The notes under the pieces are model-generated. The model worked only from the letters and a program-made list of their open reading frames with translations, did not search any database and was not told the origin of the DNA. 13,374 bases of DNA, taken from Verrucomicrobiota bacterium (GTDB lineage Bacteria > Verrucomicrobiota > Verrucomicrobiia > Opitutales > Opitutaceae). Positions within the stretch are counted from its first letter, which is position 1. Each line of letters starts with the position of its first letter. The stretch spans positions 1 to 13,374 of the forward strand of contig JAEYUW010000041.1 in the NCBI GenBank assembly GCA_023432225.1, given 5' to 3'. This document shows, in pieces, positions 1-6,436 of the stretch. The position numbers were made by a program, and so were the translations under genes.

Positions 1-452
1 CCGAACAGAAGACGAAGGTCGCCTACAAGGTCGGCACGATGATCGAAGTCCCGCGCGGTGCCCTCACCGCCGACGAGATCGCGCAGACGGCTGAGTTCTT
101 CAGCTTCGGCACGAACGACCTCACGCAAACCTGCCTCGGCATGTCGCGCGACGACTCCGGCTCGTTCCTCGGCGCCTACCAGGAAGCCGAAGTGTTCAAG
201 AAGAACCCCTTCGCCTCGATCGACCAGAGCGGCACGGGCCAGCTCATGCAGATCGCGATCCAGAAGGGCCGTTCGACCCGCGCCGACATCAAGCTCGGCA
301 TCTGCGGCGAACACGGCGGCGATCCGGACTCGGTGAAGTTCTGCCACAAGCTCGGCCTCACCTACGTCTCGTGCTCGCCGTATCGCGTGCCGGTCGCCCG
401 CCTCGCCGCCGCCCAGGCCGCGATCGCGGAGGCCAAGGCCGCGAAGAAGTAA
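1..452 (+). CDS. ppdK: Pyruvate, phosphate dikinase, C-terminal part (partial at left edge)
   Basis: The gene enters from the left edge, with its first full codon at base 3, and ends at TAA 450-452. About 149 C-terminal residues are present. They carry hallmarks of the PEP-utilising enzyme TIM-barrel domain of pyruvate, phosphate dikinase: GTMIEVPR, the FFSFGTNDLTQ block, and GICGEHGGDP, whose Cys (codon 303-305) is the catalytic acid/base of the family. The ending YVSCSPYRVPVARLAAAQA is typical of the family C-terminus. The enzyme is cytosolic and interconverts pyruvate, ATP and phosphate with PEP, AMP and pyrophosphate. Many bacteria use it reversibly, in gluconeogenesis or PPi-linked glycolysis. 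PEP synthase and EI of the PTS share this fold, but the GTMIEVPR/FSFGTNDLTQ/CSPYRVPVARLAAAQA combination fits PPDK best. It is on the opposite strand from the glp cluster and has its own terminator, so it is not part of that operon. Confidence 0.96.
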   Translation, partial: EQKTKVAYKVGTMIEVPRGALTADEIAQTAEFFSFGTNDLTQTCLGMSRDDSGSFLGAYQEAEVFKKNPFASIDQSGTGQLMQIAIQKGRSTRADIKLGICGEHGGDPDSVKFCHKLGLTYVSCSPYRVPVARLAAAQAAIAEAKAAKK

Positions 453-460
453 AGCAGCTC

Positions 461-488
461 TCAGCGATCAGCTGTCAGCAATCAGCTC
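461..488. repeat. Degenerate tandem repeat, two 14-bp units
   Basis: Just after the ppdK stop codon, TCAGCGATCAGCTG (461-474) is followed directly by TCAGCAATCAGCTC (475-488). The units match at 12 of 14 positions. AGCTCTCAGC at 456-465 may be a further decayed unit. Each unit contains TCAGCnATCAGCT. Short intergenic arrays of ATCAGCT/GTCAGCT heptamers occur in many bacterial genomes. No function can be read from the sequence. Confidence 0.6.
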
Positions 489-492
489 TCCG

Positions 493-522
493 AGCCCCGA
501 CGCGAAAGCGCCGGGGCTTTTT
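493..522 (+). terminator. Intrinsic terminator of ppdK
   Basis: The left arm AGCCCCGACGC (493-503) pairs with the right arm GCGCCGGGGCT (508-518) around a GAAA tetraloop (504-507). There is a single A-C mismatch in an 11-bp stem. The T run (518-522) follows directly. A stable GC stem, GNRA loop and U-tract, placed about 40 nt after the ppdK stop codon, make a textbook Rho-independent terminator for + strand transcription. Confidence 0.9.
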
Positions 523-529
523 CTTTGGC

Positions 530-611
530 CACAAAAGCACCAAAACGACAAAACGCAGGGTATGAGGCGTCGGCCCCGCCGCCGGTCTTGCGCGTTTTTG
601 TGCTTTTTGTG
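530..611. repeat. Imperfect inverted repeat of a CACAAAA-GCAC motif
   Basis: CACAAAAGCACCAAAACG (530-547) is answered by CGTTTTTGTGCTTTTTGTG (593-611). The second arm reads CACAAAAAGCACAAAAACG on the - strand. The arms are about 18-19 nt with small length differences and surround roughly 45 nt of GC-rich DNA. The element lies between two convergent genes (ppdK and the PEP-CTERM gene). Its T-rich arm on either strand could contribute to bidirectional termination, or it may be a dispersed repeat family. A third, 12-nt copy is at 1427-1438. Confidence 0.6.
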
Positions 612-673
612 ACTCGTTCTCTCGGACGCTTTCGCGTGCCGCGCGGCGAATCAGTGCCGGGAGTCTGAAACGA

Positions 674-1402
674 TTAAACCGCCTGCGAACGACGACGCAG
701 CCACACCGCCGCCAAAGCGCAAATGCCGGCGATACCCGCATAAGTTGCCGGTTCCGGCACTGCGCTCGCGCTCGAGACGACGATCGCGTTGAGAATCACG
801 CCGTCTTGGTGGCCCGTGCCGCCGTAACCGGCCGAGGCCGCCGCGCGAAACGCAATCTCTCCGTTGCCGTCCGCGGTCGCTTGAAAGCTCGTATAGCTCG
901 CCGTGGTCTGCGACACGGACGCCAGCGTGACCAAGGAGCCGTTCGCAACGAACGCCTCCTCGCGCGCCGCAAAATTGCCCGAATAATAAAGCACCGTTAC
1001 CTGATACGAGGCGCCCACGTTGAGCCCAGAAAACGTCAAATCCACCGCGCCCGGCGAGAATCCCACCGTCTGCAGGAGGCTGCGCAGTGCGTTGTCGTCC
1101 GTCGACGATTGGGATGCAAACGGGTCGCTTGAAATCGCGTTGAAGGGATTAAAATTCCACCCGATCGACTGTCCCGTGAACTCCACGCCCTGCCACGTCA
1201 CCGCACCGCCGTTGATGTTGTAGGCGTAAACCACCTGCGACGGGGTGAGCGCCAGTCCGTCGCCCGGATCGCCGCCGGTGAAAGCCACGGTGGTCTGGGC
1301 CGCAGCCGAGGACCAAGCAAGAAACGCGGCCAAACAAGCGCCGCCCAAACGAAGAACCGCCAGCGTGGAGTGAGTCATCGTGAGTGTGTGAACCGACCTC
1401 AT
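674..1402 (-). CDS. PEP-CTERM sorting-domain exported protein
   Basis: The protein has about 242 residues. It has an N-terminal signal peptide (hydrophobic LAVLRLGGACLAAFLAW ending in SSAAAQ). The body is rich in small and beta-prone residues, resembling a jelly-roll or beta-sandwich exoprotein. The C-terminus is VPEPAT, then a short hydrophobic helix (AGIAGICALAAVWL), then a basic RRR cluster. That tripartite tail is the PEP-CTERM signal, recognised by an exosortase/archaeosortase-type transpeptidase for export and surface or EPS association. The start is chosen at ATG 1400-1402 because AAAGGAGG (1417-1424 on the - strand) lies upstream, though its 14-nt spacing is long. An in-frame ATG at 1376-1378 would also leave a full signal peptide but has no nearby Shine-Dalgarno. 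No exosortase gene is in the window. No catalytic motif is recognised, so the function is unknown beyond export and sorting. Confidence 0.85.
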   Translation of the reverse strand: MRSVHTLTMTHSTLAVLRLGGACLAAFLAWSSAAAQTTVAFTGGDPGDGLALTPSQVVYAYNINGGAVTWQGVEFTGQSIGWNFNPFNAISSDPFASQSSTDDNALRSLLQTVGFSPGAVDLTFSGLNVGASYQVTVLYYSGNFAAREEAFVANGSLVTLASVSQTTASYTSFQATADGNGEIAFRAAASAGYGGTGHQDGVILNAIVVSSASAVPEPATYAGIAGICALAAVWLRRRSQAV

Positions 1403-1416
1403 CGACCGATCGCAAA

Positions 1417-1424
1417 CCTCCTTT
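1417..1424 (-). promoter_or_regulatory. Strong Shine-Dalgarno sequence AAAGGAGG of the PEP-CTERM gene
   Basis: Read on the - strand, AAAGGAGG precedes ATG 1402-1400 by 14 nt and ATG 1378-1376 by 38 nt. It is the strongest anti-SD match near any start in the window and favours the upstream ATG. The spacing is longer than the usual 5-10 nt, so a TTG within the spacer (too close) or another start cannot be fully excluded. Confidence 0.6.
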
Positions 1425-1426
1425 AG

Positions 1427-1438
1427 CACAAAAGCACC
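1427..1438. repeat. 12-bp copy of the CACAAAAGCACC repeat
   Basis: CACAAAAGCACC here is identical and in direct orientation to 530-541, on the other side of the PEP-CTERM gene. It sits immediately upstream of that gene's Shine-Dalgarno sequence, so on the - strand it would be in the 5' untranslated region or near the promoter. It may be the relic of a dispersed repeat or a regulatory site. Confidence 0.45.
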
Positions 1439-1461
1439 CATCGATCACACAACCGCTCGGT

Positions 1462-1527
1462 CCAGTCGTGAACTGGCCCCATGCCACCCGCCCGACCAGT
1501 CCGTGCCGTTTCACTTCCGTGGTCGGG
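1462..1527. other. Two small inverted repeats in the 1403-1628 intergenic region
   Basis: CCAGT-CGTGA-ACTGG (1462-1476) has perfect 5-bp arms. CCCGACCA (1491-1498) and TGGTCGGG (1520-1527) form perfect 8-bp arms with a 21-nt loop. Both lie downstream of the glp cluster's last gene and upstream of the PEP-CTERM gene on the - strand. Neither is followed by a T-tract, so they are not convincing intrinsic terminators. They could be operator-like sites or RNA hairpins. No clear -35/-10 pair was found in this stretch. Confidence 0.3.
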
Positions 1528-1628
1528 CTATGCGGGAACACCGACTCATGCGCTTGCGATTGCGCACGCCACGCGCAGCACAACCGCACCGCGCTCAAGC
1601 CGGTGAATGCGAGCGCGAAAACAGAACC

Positions 1629-2537
1629 TCAGCGCAGCCGCGCCAGATCGATTTCGAAGACCACCGGGTAAAAGGCCGCGGACTTCAGCCAGCGGCGCGT
1701 GCCGCACTCGCCCACTGACCAGAGTCGGTCAGTGTCGCCCGCTACCAAGCCTTCGATGCCCGGCGGCGCGGCGTGTCGGGCCAGCTCGCGGCCGGTCACC
1801 GGATCGTAGCGGTAAAGCCAACCTTCCTTCTGCACACTCGCGCTCAGCCAGAGTTGGCCCGCGCGGTCGAACGCGACACCTTGCACCAGCAGCGGAATCG
1901 CAAACTCCCGACTCGCGTCGGTAGGCCGGAGCGGTGGCGCGCGATGCGGCAGGAAAATTTTGGCGACATCCACCGCATAGAGCCGCGGTGGCTCGGCCCC
2001 TTCGCGAGCGAAACGGCCAAACCACAACTGCCCTTCGTGCACCGTCACGAACGACGGCCCCATCGCGCGCTCGATCGCGCGCCGGCCGGTCACCATCGCG
2101 CGCCCGGTCGCCAACGAGCGCTCGAGGTCGAGCCGCAGCAGCGTGCCGAAATTGGCCACGTAGCCGTTGTTGCCCTCAATCGCGAGGCCGCCCGGATGCT
2201 GGATGTCGTCGGGCAGCGCAAACTGACCACACACCGCACCCGTGGCATCGAGTTCGAAGACCCGGCCCTCGCCCAGCGGCTGCGACTCATCGCGACTCTG
2301 ATAAGTGATAACGAAAAAACGCTCGCCCGCCCGCGCCACCGCTTGCGGCACATAGCCGTCGTCGAGTCCCGGCGACCAAGCCCACGCGCGCAGCGCCGCG
2401 GCGTTGGGCATCACGCTTAGTTCTTTGGTCGTGTAGGTCGGAGCCCGGCCGCCGATCGCAGCCGCAGCGGGCATCGACGTCGTCGCGACCGCACCGAGCG
2501 GCAGCGCGAGGAGCAGAGCGAGCAGCGTCGATTTCAC
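1629..2537 (-). CDS. Secreted beta-propeller-like protein, last gene of the glp cluster
   Basis: The protein has 302 residues, with a signal peptide (MKSTLLALLLALPLGAVA, likely cleaved near AVA). The mature part shows repeated beta-strand segments of the SMP-30/NHL/WD-like propeller kind: HPGGLAIEGNNGYVANF, FVTVHEGQLWFGRF, VQGVAFDRAGQLWLSAS, GWLYRYDPVTGREL and GIEGLVAGDTDRLWSVGE. It has two Cys after the signal peptide (VCGQF and GECGT), possibly a disulfide. Lactonase metal ligands could not be identified, so no enzyme activity is claimed. The start is GTG 2535-2537, which overlaps the glpQ stop by 4 nt (GTGA). That indicates translational coupling and a shared transcript. Periplasmic placement next to GlpQ suggests an accessory role in glycerophosphodiester use, such as substrate binding, lactone or ester hydrolysis, or a scaffold. 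This is inference from context. Confidence 0.75.
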   Translation of the reverse strand: MKSTLLALLLALPLGAVATTSMPAAAAIGGRAPTYTTKELSVMPNAAALRAWAWSPGLDDGYVPQAVARAGERFFVITYQSRDESQPLGEGRVFELDATGAVCGQFALPDDIQHPGGLAIEGNNGYVANFGTLLRLDLERSLATGRAMVTGRRAIERAMGPSFVTVHEGQLWFGRFAREGAEPPRLYAVDVAKIFLPHRAPPLRPTDASREFAIPLLVQGVAFDRAGQLWLSASVQKEGWLYRYDPVTGRELARHAAPPGIEGLVAGDTDRLWSVGECGTRRWLKSAAFYPVVFEIDLARLR

Positions 2538-3562
2538 GGCGCGCGTTTCCGAAACTCGACCATCACGTCCGGTTGATCGACGAACATGCCGTCGACGCGC
2601 AGTTCGCGCAGCATCAAGTGCAGCAGCGCATCGGCGTTGGGCGCAAACTTCGGCAGTGCGTCCGTGCGGAAGGTGTAGGGATGCACGACCAAGCCGGCGG
2701 CATGCGCGCGCGCGACGACGTCGTTGGGCTTCGTCATGCCGTTCTCACCGACCGCAACGAGGTGCTGCATCGAAGGCCCGATGCCGTCGACCCACTGGGC
2801 GAGCGAGGCGAGTTTTTCTGCTCTCAGGAGCTCCGTGTTGTCGCGCGTGGAGTCGATGCGCGGATCGTCGCTCTCGCCGCCGCCGTGACGGCCGATCAAT
2901 TGCACCAGCTTGCCCTTGAAACCAAGTTCGTCGCGCAGGCGCTTCACCTCCACGATGTCGAAGCATTGCAGAAAAAACCGATCCTCCTTCGTGCGATACC
3001 CGTGGCGGGCGAGCACCTCGAGCACGATGGCCGAAATGTCCTGCCCCTGCCGACGGTGCCACGCGGGCGCCTTGATCTCCGGATAAACACCGGTCTTTTT
3101 TCCGGTGCTGCGGTTGAGCCCGGCAATAAATTGCAATTCCTCTTCCAGTGTCGGCACCGAAAACGTCGCTTGGCCAAGCGGGAAACGCTGCGGATAGACC
3201 GCTTGGCCGGTCTTGGGATCGAAGCGCTCCGTCACTTGCAGCTGCTTGATCTCCGCCAGCGTGAAATCGATCGCGTAGAAATGTCCGTTCGCGCGCTGGC
3301 GGCCCGGGAAGCGCTTCGCGACATCGGTCACGGTATCGATTTCGATGTCGTGCAGGACGAGCGGCACGCCGTCCTTGCTGAGCACGACGTCCTGCTCGAG
3401 GTAGTCGGCGCCGAGCGCGTGCGCGTAGCCGATCGCCGGCAGCGTGTGCTCCGGCAGGTAGCCGGACGCGCCGCGATGGGCGATCACGAGCGGGCTGCGT
3501 TCGGCGGCGAAGCCGAGCGTGGCCGCGACCAAGAGCGGGAGAACGAGCGTCATTTTTTTCAT
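2534..3562 (-). CDS. glpQ: Periplasmic glycerophosphodiester phosphodiesterase GlpQ
   Basis: GlpQ has 342 residues, close to the family's usual length. It begins with a signal peptide (MKKMTLVLPLLVAATLGFAA) and so acts in the periplasm. It hydrolyses glycerophosphodiesters such as glycerophosphocholine or glycerophosphoethanolamine to sn-glycerol-3-phosphate plus the alcohol. GDPD signatures are intact: VIAHRGASGYLPEHT with catalytic His29 and metal ligands, DYLEQDVVLSKDG with Glu56 and Asp58, LVLHDIEIDTVTD with His71, and VYPEIKAP with Glu162. RFPGRQ, FYAIDFTL, QCFD, DGIGP and LVVHPYTFRTD match the E. coli-type GlpQ throughout. The ATG overlaps the glpT stop by 4 nt (ATGA) and the stop overlaps the next gene by 4 nt, so it sits inside a coupled operon. 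There is no strong Shine-Dalgarno, consistent with coupling. Its product is the substrate of the GlpT encoded just upstream. Confidence 0.97.
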   Translation of the reverse strand: MKKMTLVLPLLVAATLGFAAERSPLVIAHRGASGYLPEHTLPAIGYAHALGADYLEQDVVLSKDGVPLVLHDIEIDTVTDVAKRFPGRQRANGHFYAIDFTLAEIKQLQVTERFDPKTGQAVYPQRFPLGQATFSVPTLEEELQFIAGLNRSTGKKTGVYPEIKAPAWHRRQGQDISAIVLEVLARHGYRTKEDRFFLQCFDIVEVKRLRDELGFKGKLVQLIGRHGGGESDDPRIDSTRDNTELLRAEKLASLAQWVDGIGPSMQHLVAVGENGMTKPNDVVARAHAAGLVVHPYTFRTDALPKFAPNADALLHLMLRELRVDGMFVDQPDVMVEFRKRAP

Positions 3563-4899
3563 CTCGAAGAGGAAACCGTGCGGTGTCCGAGCGTCAGCGC
3601 GCTAAAGCCGATCGCGAGCACGCAGCAAACCACCATCGTGCCGAACACTCCCGTCCAGCCCCAATGGTCCGCGATCCAACCCACGCCGGTGCCAGCGATC
3701 GCCGAGCCGAAAACGTAACCGAAAAATCCCGTGAAGCCCGCCGCCGTGCCCGCCGCTTTTTTCGGCACGAGATCAAGCGCGTGCAGACCGATGATCATGA
3801 TCGGGCCATAGACGAAAAACCCGATCGCGATGAGCGACACCATGTCGATCCAGAGCGGACCGTGGCGATTCAACCCGTAAACGACCAGCGCCACGAGTGT
3901 CAGCGCCATGAAGAGAATCGTCGCCGGCGCGCGCCGTCCGCCGAACACCTTGTCCGAGACCCAGCCGCACAGGATGGTGCCGGGAATCGCGGCGTATTCG
4001 AACGCCGCCCACGCCCAACTCGATTGCTGAAACGAGAACCCTTTCGCCGTTTGCAGGTAGGTCGGAATCCAATCCACGACGCCGTAGCGCACGAAATAGA
4101 CAAACGCGTTCGCCACCGCGATCGCCCAGAGGAAGCGATTCGGAAAAACGTAGACGAAGAAAATCTCGCGGAACGACAGCATGCGCTCGTGATCCGCCGT
4201 GTAGTCCTCCGGATAGTCCTTCCGGTATTCCTCGACGACCGGCAGCCCGCAGCTCTGCGGCGTGTCGCGCAACAGCCAGGCGACGACAAGGGCGCACGCC
4301 GCCGCGATCAGCGCGTTGAAATAAAATTTCGCGCCCCAATCGTGGAACAGCATCACGCCCGCCAGCGCGAGCGTGGCGACGAGACCGCCGCCGACGTTGT
4401 GCGCCACATTCCACAGCGCGACGGTCACGCCGCGCTCCTTGGGACTGAACCAGTGCACCATCGTCTTGCCGCACGGCGGCCAGCCCATGCCGTTGAACCA
4501 GCCGTTCAACGACTGCAGCACGACGATCAGCGCGAGCGAACTGTAGATCGCCGGCACGGTGCCGAACGCGAACGTCACCGCACTCGTCAGCAACAGGCCG
4601 ATCGTCATGAACCAGCGCGGATTCGAGCGATCCGACACTGAGCCCATGATGAACTTCGACACGCCGTAGGCGATCGAGAGGCCCGTCATCGCCGAACCGA
4701 GCGCCGCCTTCGTGTAGTGCGGGTATTCGCGCAGGATGTCCGGCATCGCGAGCGCGAAGTTTTTGCGCACGAGATAATACGCCGCGTAGCCAATGAAGAT
4801 GCCCGCGAACACCTGCCGGCGCAGCCGCCGGTATTCGGGATCGATGCGTTCGGCGGGCAGCGGCGGAGCCGGAGGACGGGGACGAAGCAGAGAAATCAC
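3559..4899 (-). CDS. glpT: Glycerol-3-phosphate:phosphate antiporter GlpT
   Basis: GlpT has 446 residues and 12 predicted membrane segments. It belongs to the organophosphate:phosphate antiporter family of MFS transporters in the inner membrane. It imports glycerol-3-phosphate in exchange for inorganic phosphate. The N-terminus (MISLL...ERIDPEYRRLR) and blocks GYAAYYLVRKNFALAMP, SKFIMGSVSDRSNPR, GMGWPPCGKTMVHW, AHNVGGG, DTPQSCGLP and PKKAAGTAAGFTG follow E. coli GlpT closely. The substrate-binding residues known from GlpT are present: Arg45, His167 (H165 in E. coli) and Arg271 (R269). UhpT is the main alternative, but the DTPQSCGLP..EEY and C-terminal blocks fit GlpT. The start is GTG 4897-4899, supported by N-terminal alignment. 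It lies 10 nt after the glpD stop and overlaps glpQ by 4 nt. Confidence 0.97.
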   Translation of the reverse strand: MISLLRPRPPAPPLPAERIDPEYRRLRRQVFAGIFIGYAAYYLVRKNFALAMPDILREYPHYTKAALGSAMTGLSIAYGVSKFIMGSVSDRSNPRWFMTIGLLLTSAVTFAFGTVPAIYSSLALIVVLQSLNGWFNGMGWPPCGKTMVHWFSPKERGVTVALWNVAHNVGGGLVATLALAGVMLFHDWGAKFYFNALIAAACALVVAWLLRDTPQSCGLPVVEEYRKDYPEDYTADHERMLSFREIFFVYVFPNRFLWAIAVANAFVYFVRYGVVDWIPTYLQTAKGFSFQQSSWAWAAFEYAAIPGTILCGWVSDKVFGGRRAPATILFMALTLVALVVYGLNRHGPLWIDMVSLIAIGFFVYGPIMIIGLHALDLVPKKAAGTAAGFTGFFGYVFGSAIAGTGVGWIADHWGWTGVFGTMVVCCVLAIGFSALTLGHRTVSSSR

Positions 4900-4909
4900 T
4901 GGGAGCGAC

Positions 4910-6403
4910 TCAGGCTGATTTGACCAACGCGGGGTTCACTTCGGCCAAGGCTACTTCCTCGGAGTAAGCGCGCAACTCCTGCGCCTTCCGCGCTGGCGTC
5001 CAGCCCGCGGCCTGCGCCATCCACTCGGCCACCTGCTCCGTTGGGCGGTCCGCAGCACGGTGCCAGTAATGCCAGCCGCTGCGCCGCACCATCACGTCGG
5101 CGAGATGCTGCGCCCACTCGCGCTCGACGTAGTGGCGCACCGCGGCTTGCGTGCACGGCGGCGGCTGAATCGAACTGTAAGGCGTCTGTTCGTTATCCAA
5201 AAGCAGCGGCTGTGTGGCGGTGCGGCAGGTCTCCGCTTTGACACCGAGATGCGCGACGATCTTGTCGACCGCCTGCTCGGACATGAGTCGATAAGTCGTC
5301 AACTTGCCGCCCGTGATGTCCCACCAACCGGGTTGCGAGGACTTGATCTCGTGCGCCCGCGAAATGTCCGACGGTGATCCGTCGGCATTGGCGACCAGCG
5401 GCCGCAATCCGGCCCACGAACTGATCACGTCCGCCGCGCCCAACTGAGCACGCGGGAAGAAATGGTTCACTGACCGCAACACGTAGGCCACGTCGTCGGT
5501 TTCGACCGAAACGTCTTCCGGCGCGCCCGAGTAATCCGTGTCCGTTGTGCCGAGGATCACGCGCTCGCCCCATGGGAGCACGAAGAGGATTCGTTTCCCT
5601 TCCGTAATCACGACCGCCGACGGCACCGGCAACCGCGAGGCGTCGACGACGATGTGGATGCCCTTGGTTAACCGGAGATGCACGTTGCTGTGCGGCATCT
5701 TGTCCGCCCACGGACCGGTGGCATTGATGACCGTGCTCGCGCGCACGGTGCAGGTGGTGCCGGCAAGACGATCGTTCAGCGTGCACTCCCAGCGGTCGCC
5801 CACGCGTTGCGCCGAGCTGAGCTGAAGGTAATTCAGCACCATCGCGCCTTCTCGTTCGGCGGAGCGCAACGTGTCGAACACCAGGCGCGCGTCGTTGGTC
5901 AGCGCATCGTAGTAGCGCACGGTGCCGCGCAGATTTTCCGTCCGGAGATTCGGCAACATCGTGCGCGTCTCGGGCAGGCCGAAAGCGCGCGACGGCGCGA
6001 AGTTCCGACCGCTACAGAGCAGATCGTAGAGCTTCACCCCGATGCGCAGCTGCCAGAGCGGCGGGCCTTCGCCCTTGTAAGCCGGGAAGATGAACCCGAG
6101 CGGCCGCGCGAGGTGCGGAGCGATTTCGGCGAGCGTGCGCTTCTCCATGCTCGCCTCGCGCACCAAGCCGATTTCGCCCTGCGCGAGATAACGCAGACCG
6201 CCGTGCAGCAGCCGGCTCGACCGGCTGCTGGTGCCGTAGGCGAAGTCGTGTTGCTCCACGAGTCCGACGCGCAGGCCGCGCATCGCGGCGTCGCGGGCCA
6301 CGCCAGCGCCGACGATGCCGCCGCCGACGACGAGCAGGTCCAGGGGCGCAGCAGTCAGCTGCGCCACCGCGTGACGACGAGAGTCCAGAGAGAACGGAAT
6401 CAT
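4910..6403 (-). CDS. glpD: Aerobic-type glycerol-3-phosphate dehydrogenase GlpD
   Basis: GlpD has 497 residues, near the usual ~500. It is an FAD-dependent, membrane-peripheral enzyme that oxidises sn-glycerol-3-phosphate to dihydroxyacetone phosphate and passes electrons to quinone. An N-terminal dinucleotide-binding fold is clear (DLLVVGGGIVGAGVARDAA, residues ~22-40, ending in the acidic Glu of GLVEQHDF). It is followed by the family block GTSSRSSRLLHGGLRYL. INATGPWAD, the ILGTTDTDY strand, SSWAGLRPLV and ITGGKLTTYR are further DAO/GlpD signatures. The C-terminal ~110 residues form the DAO_C helical domain. The start is ATG 6401-6403, 33 nt after the receptor stop, with no strong Shine-Dalgarno. 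It feeds GlpT's imported substrate into lower glycolysis or gluconeogenesis. The fused anaerobic GlpABC type is excluded by its single-subunit layout. Confidence 0.96.
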   Translation of the reverse strand: MIPFSLDSRRHAVAQLTAAPLDLLVVGGGIVGAGVARDAAMRGLRVGLVEQHDFAYGTSSRSSRLLHGGLRYLAQGEIGLVREASMEKRTLAEIAPHLARPLGFIFPAYKGEGPPLWQLRIGVKLYDLLCSGRNFAPSRAFGLPETRTMLPNLRTENLRGTVRYYDALTNDARLVFDTLRSAEREGAMVLNYLQLSSAQRVGDRWECTLNDRLAGTTCTVRASTVINATGPWADKMPHSNVHLRLTKGIHIVVDASRLPVPSAVVITEGKRILFVLPWGERVILGTTDTDYSGAPEDVSVETDDVAYVLRSVNHFFPRAQLGAADVISSWAGLRPLVANADGSPSDISRAHEIKSSQPGWWDITGGKLTTYRLMSEQAVDKIVAHLGVKAETCRTATQPLLLDNEQTPYSSIQPPPCTQAAVRHYVEREWAQHLADVMVRRSGWHYWHRAADRPTEQVAEWMAQAAGWTPARKAQELRAYSEEVALAEVNPALVKSA

Positions 6404-6436
6404 GAAGCGAAGGGCCGGAGCCCGGTTGGGGTCGGC

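Noticed and set aside
1491..1527. 8-bp inverted repeat as the terminator of the glp cluster
   Set aside because: The arms are perfect, but the loop is 21 nt and no T-tract follows on the - strand. It also lies about 100 nt past the stop codon, so it was listed only as a small inverted repeat.
2573..4641. Long + strand frames (381 and 352 codons) opposite glpQ and glpT
   Set aside because: They are highly charged, repetitive-looking translations that lie exactly antisense to clear GlpQ and GlpT genes. They are shadow frames.
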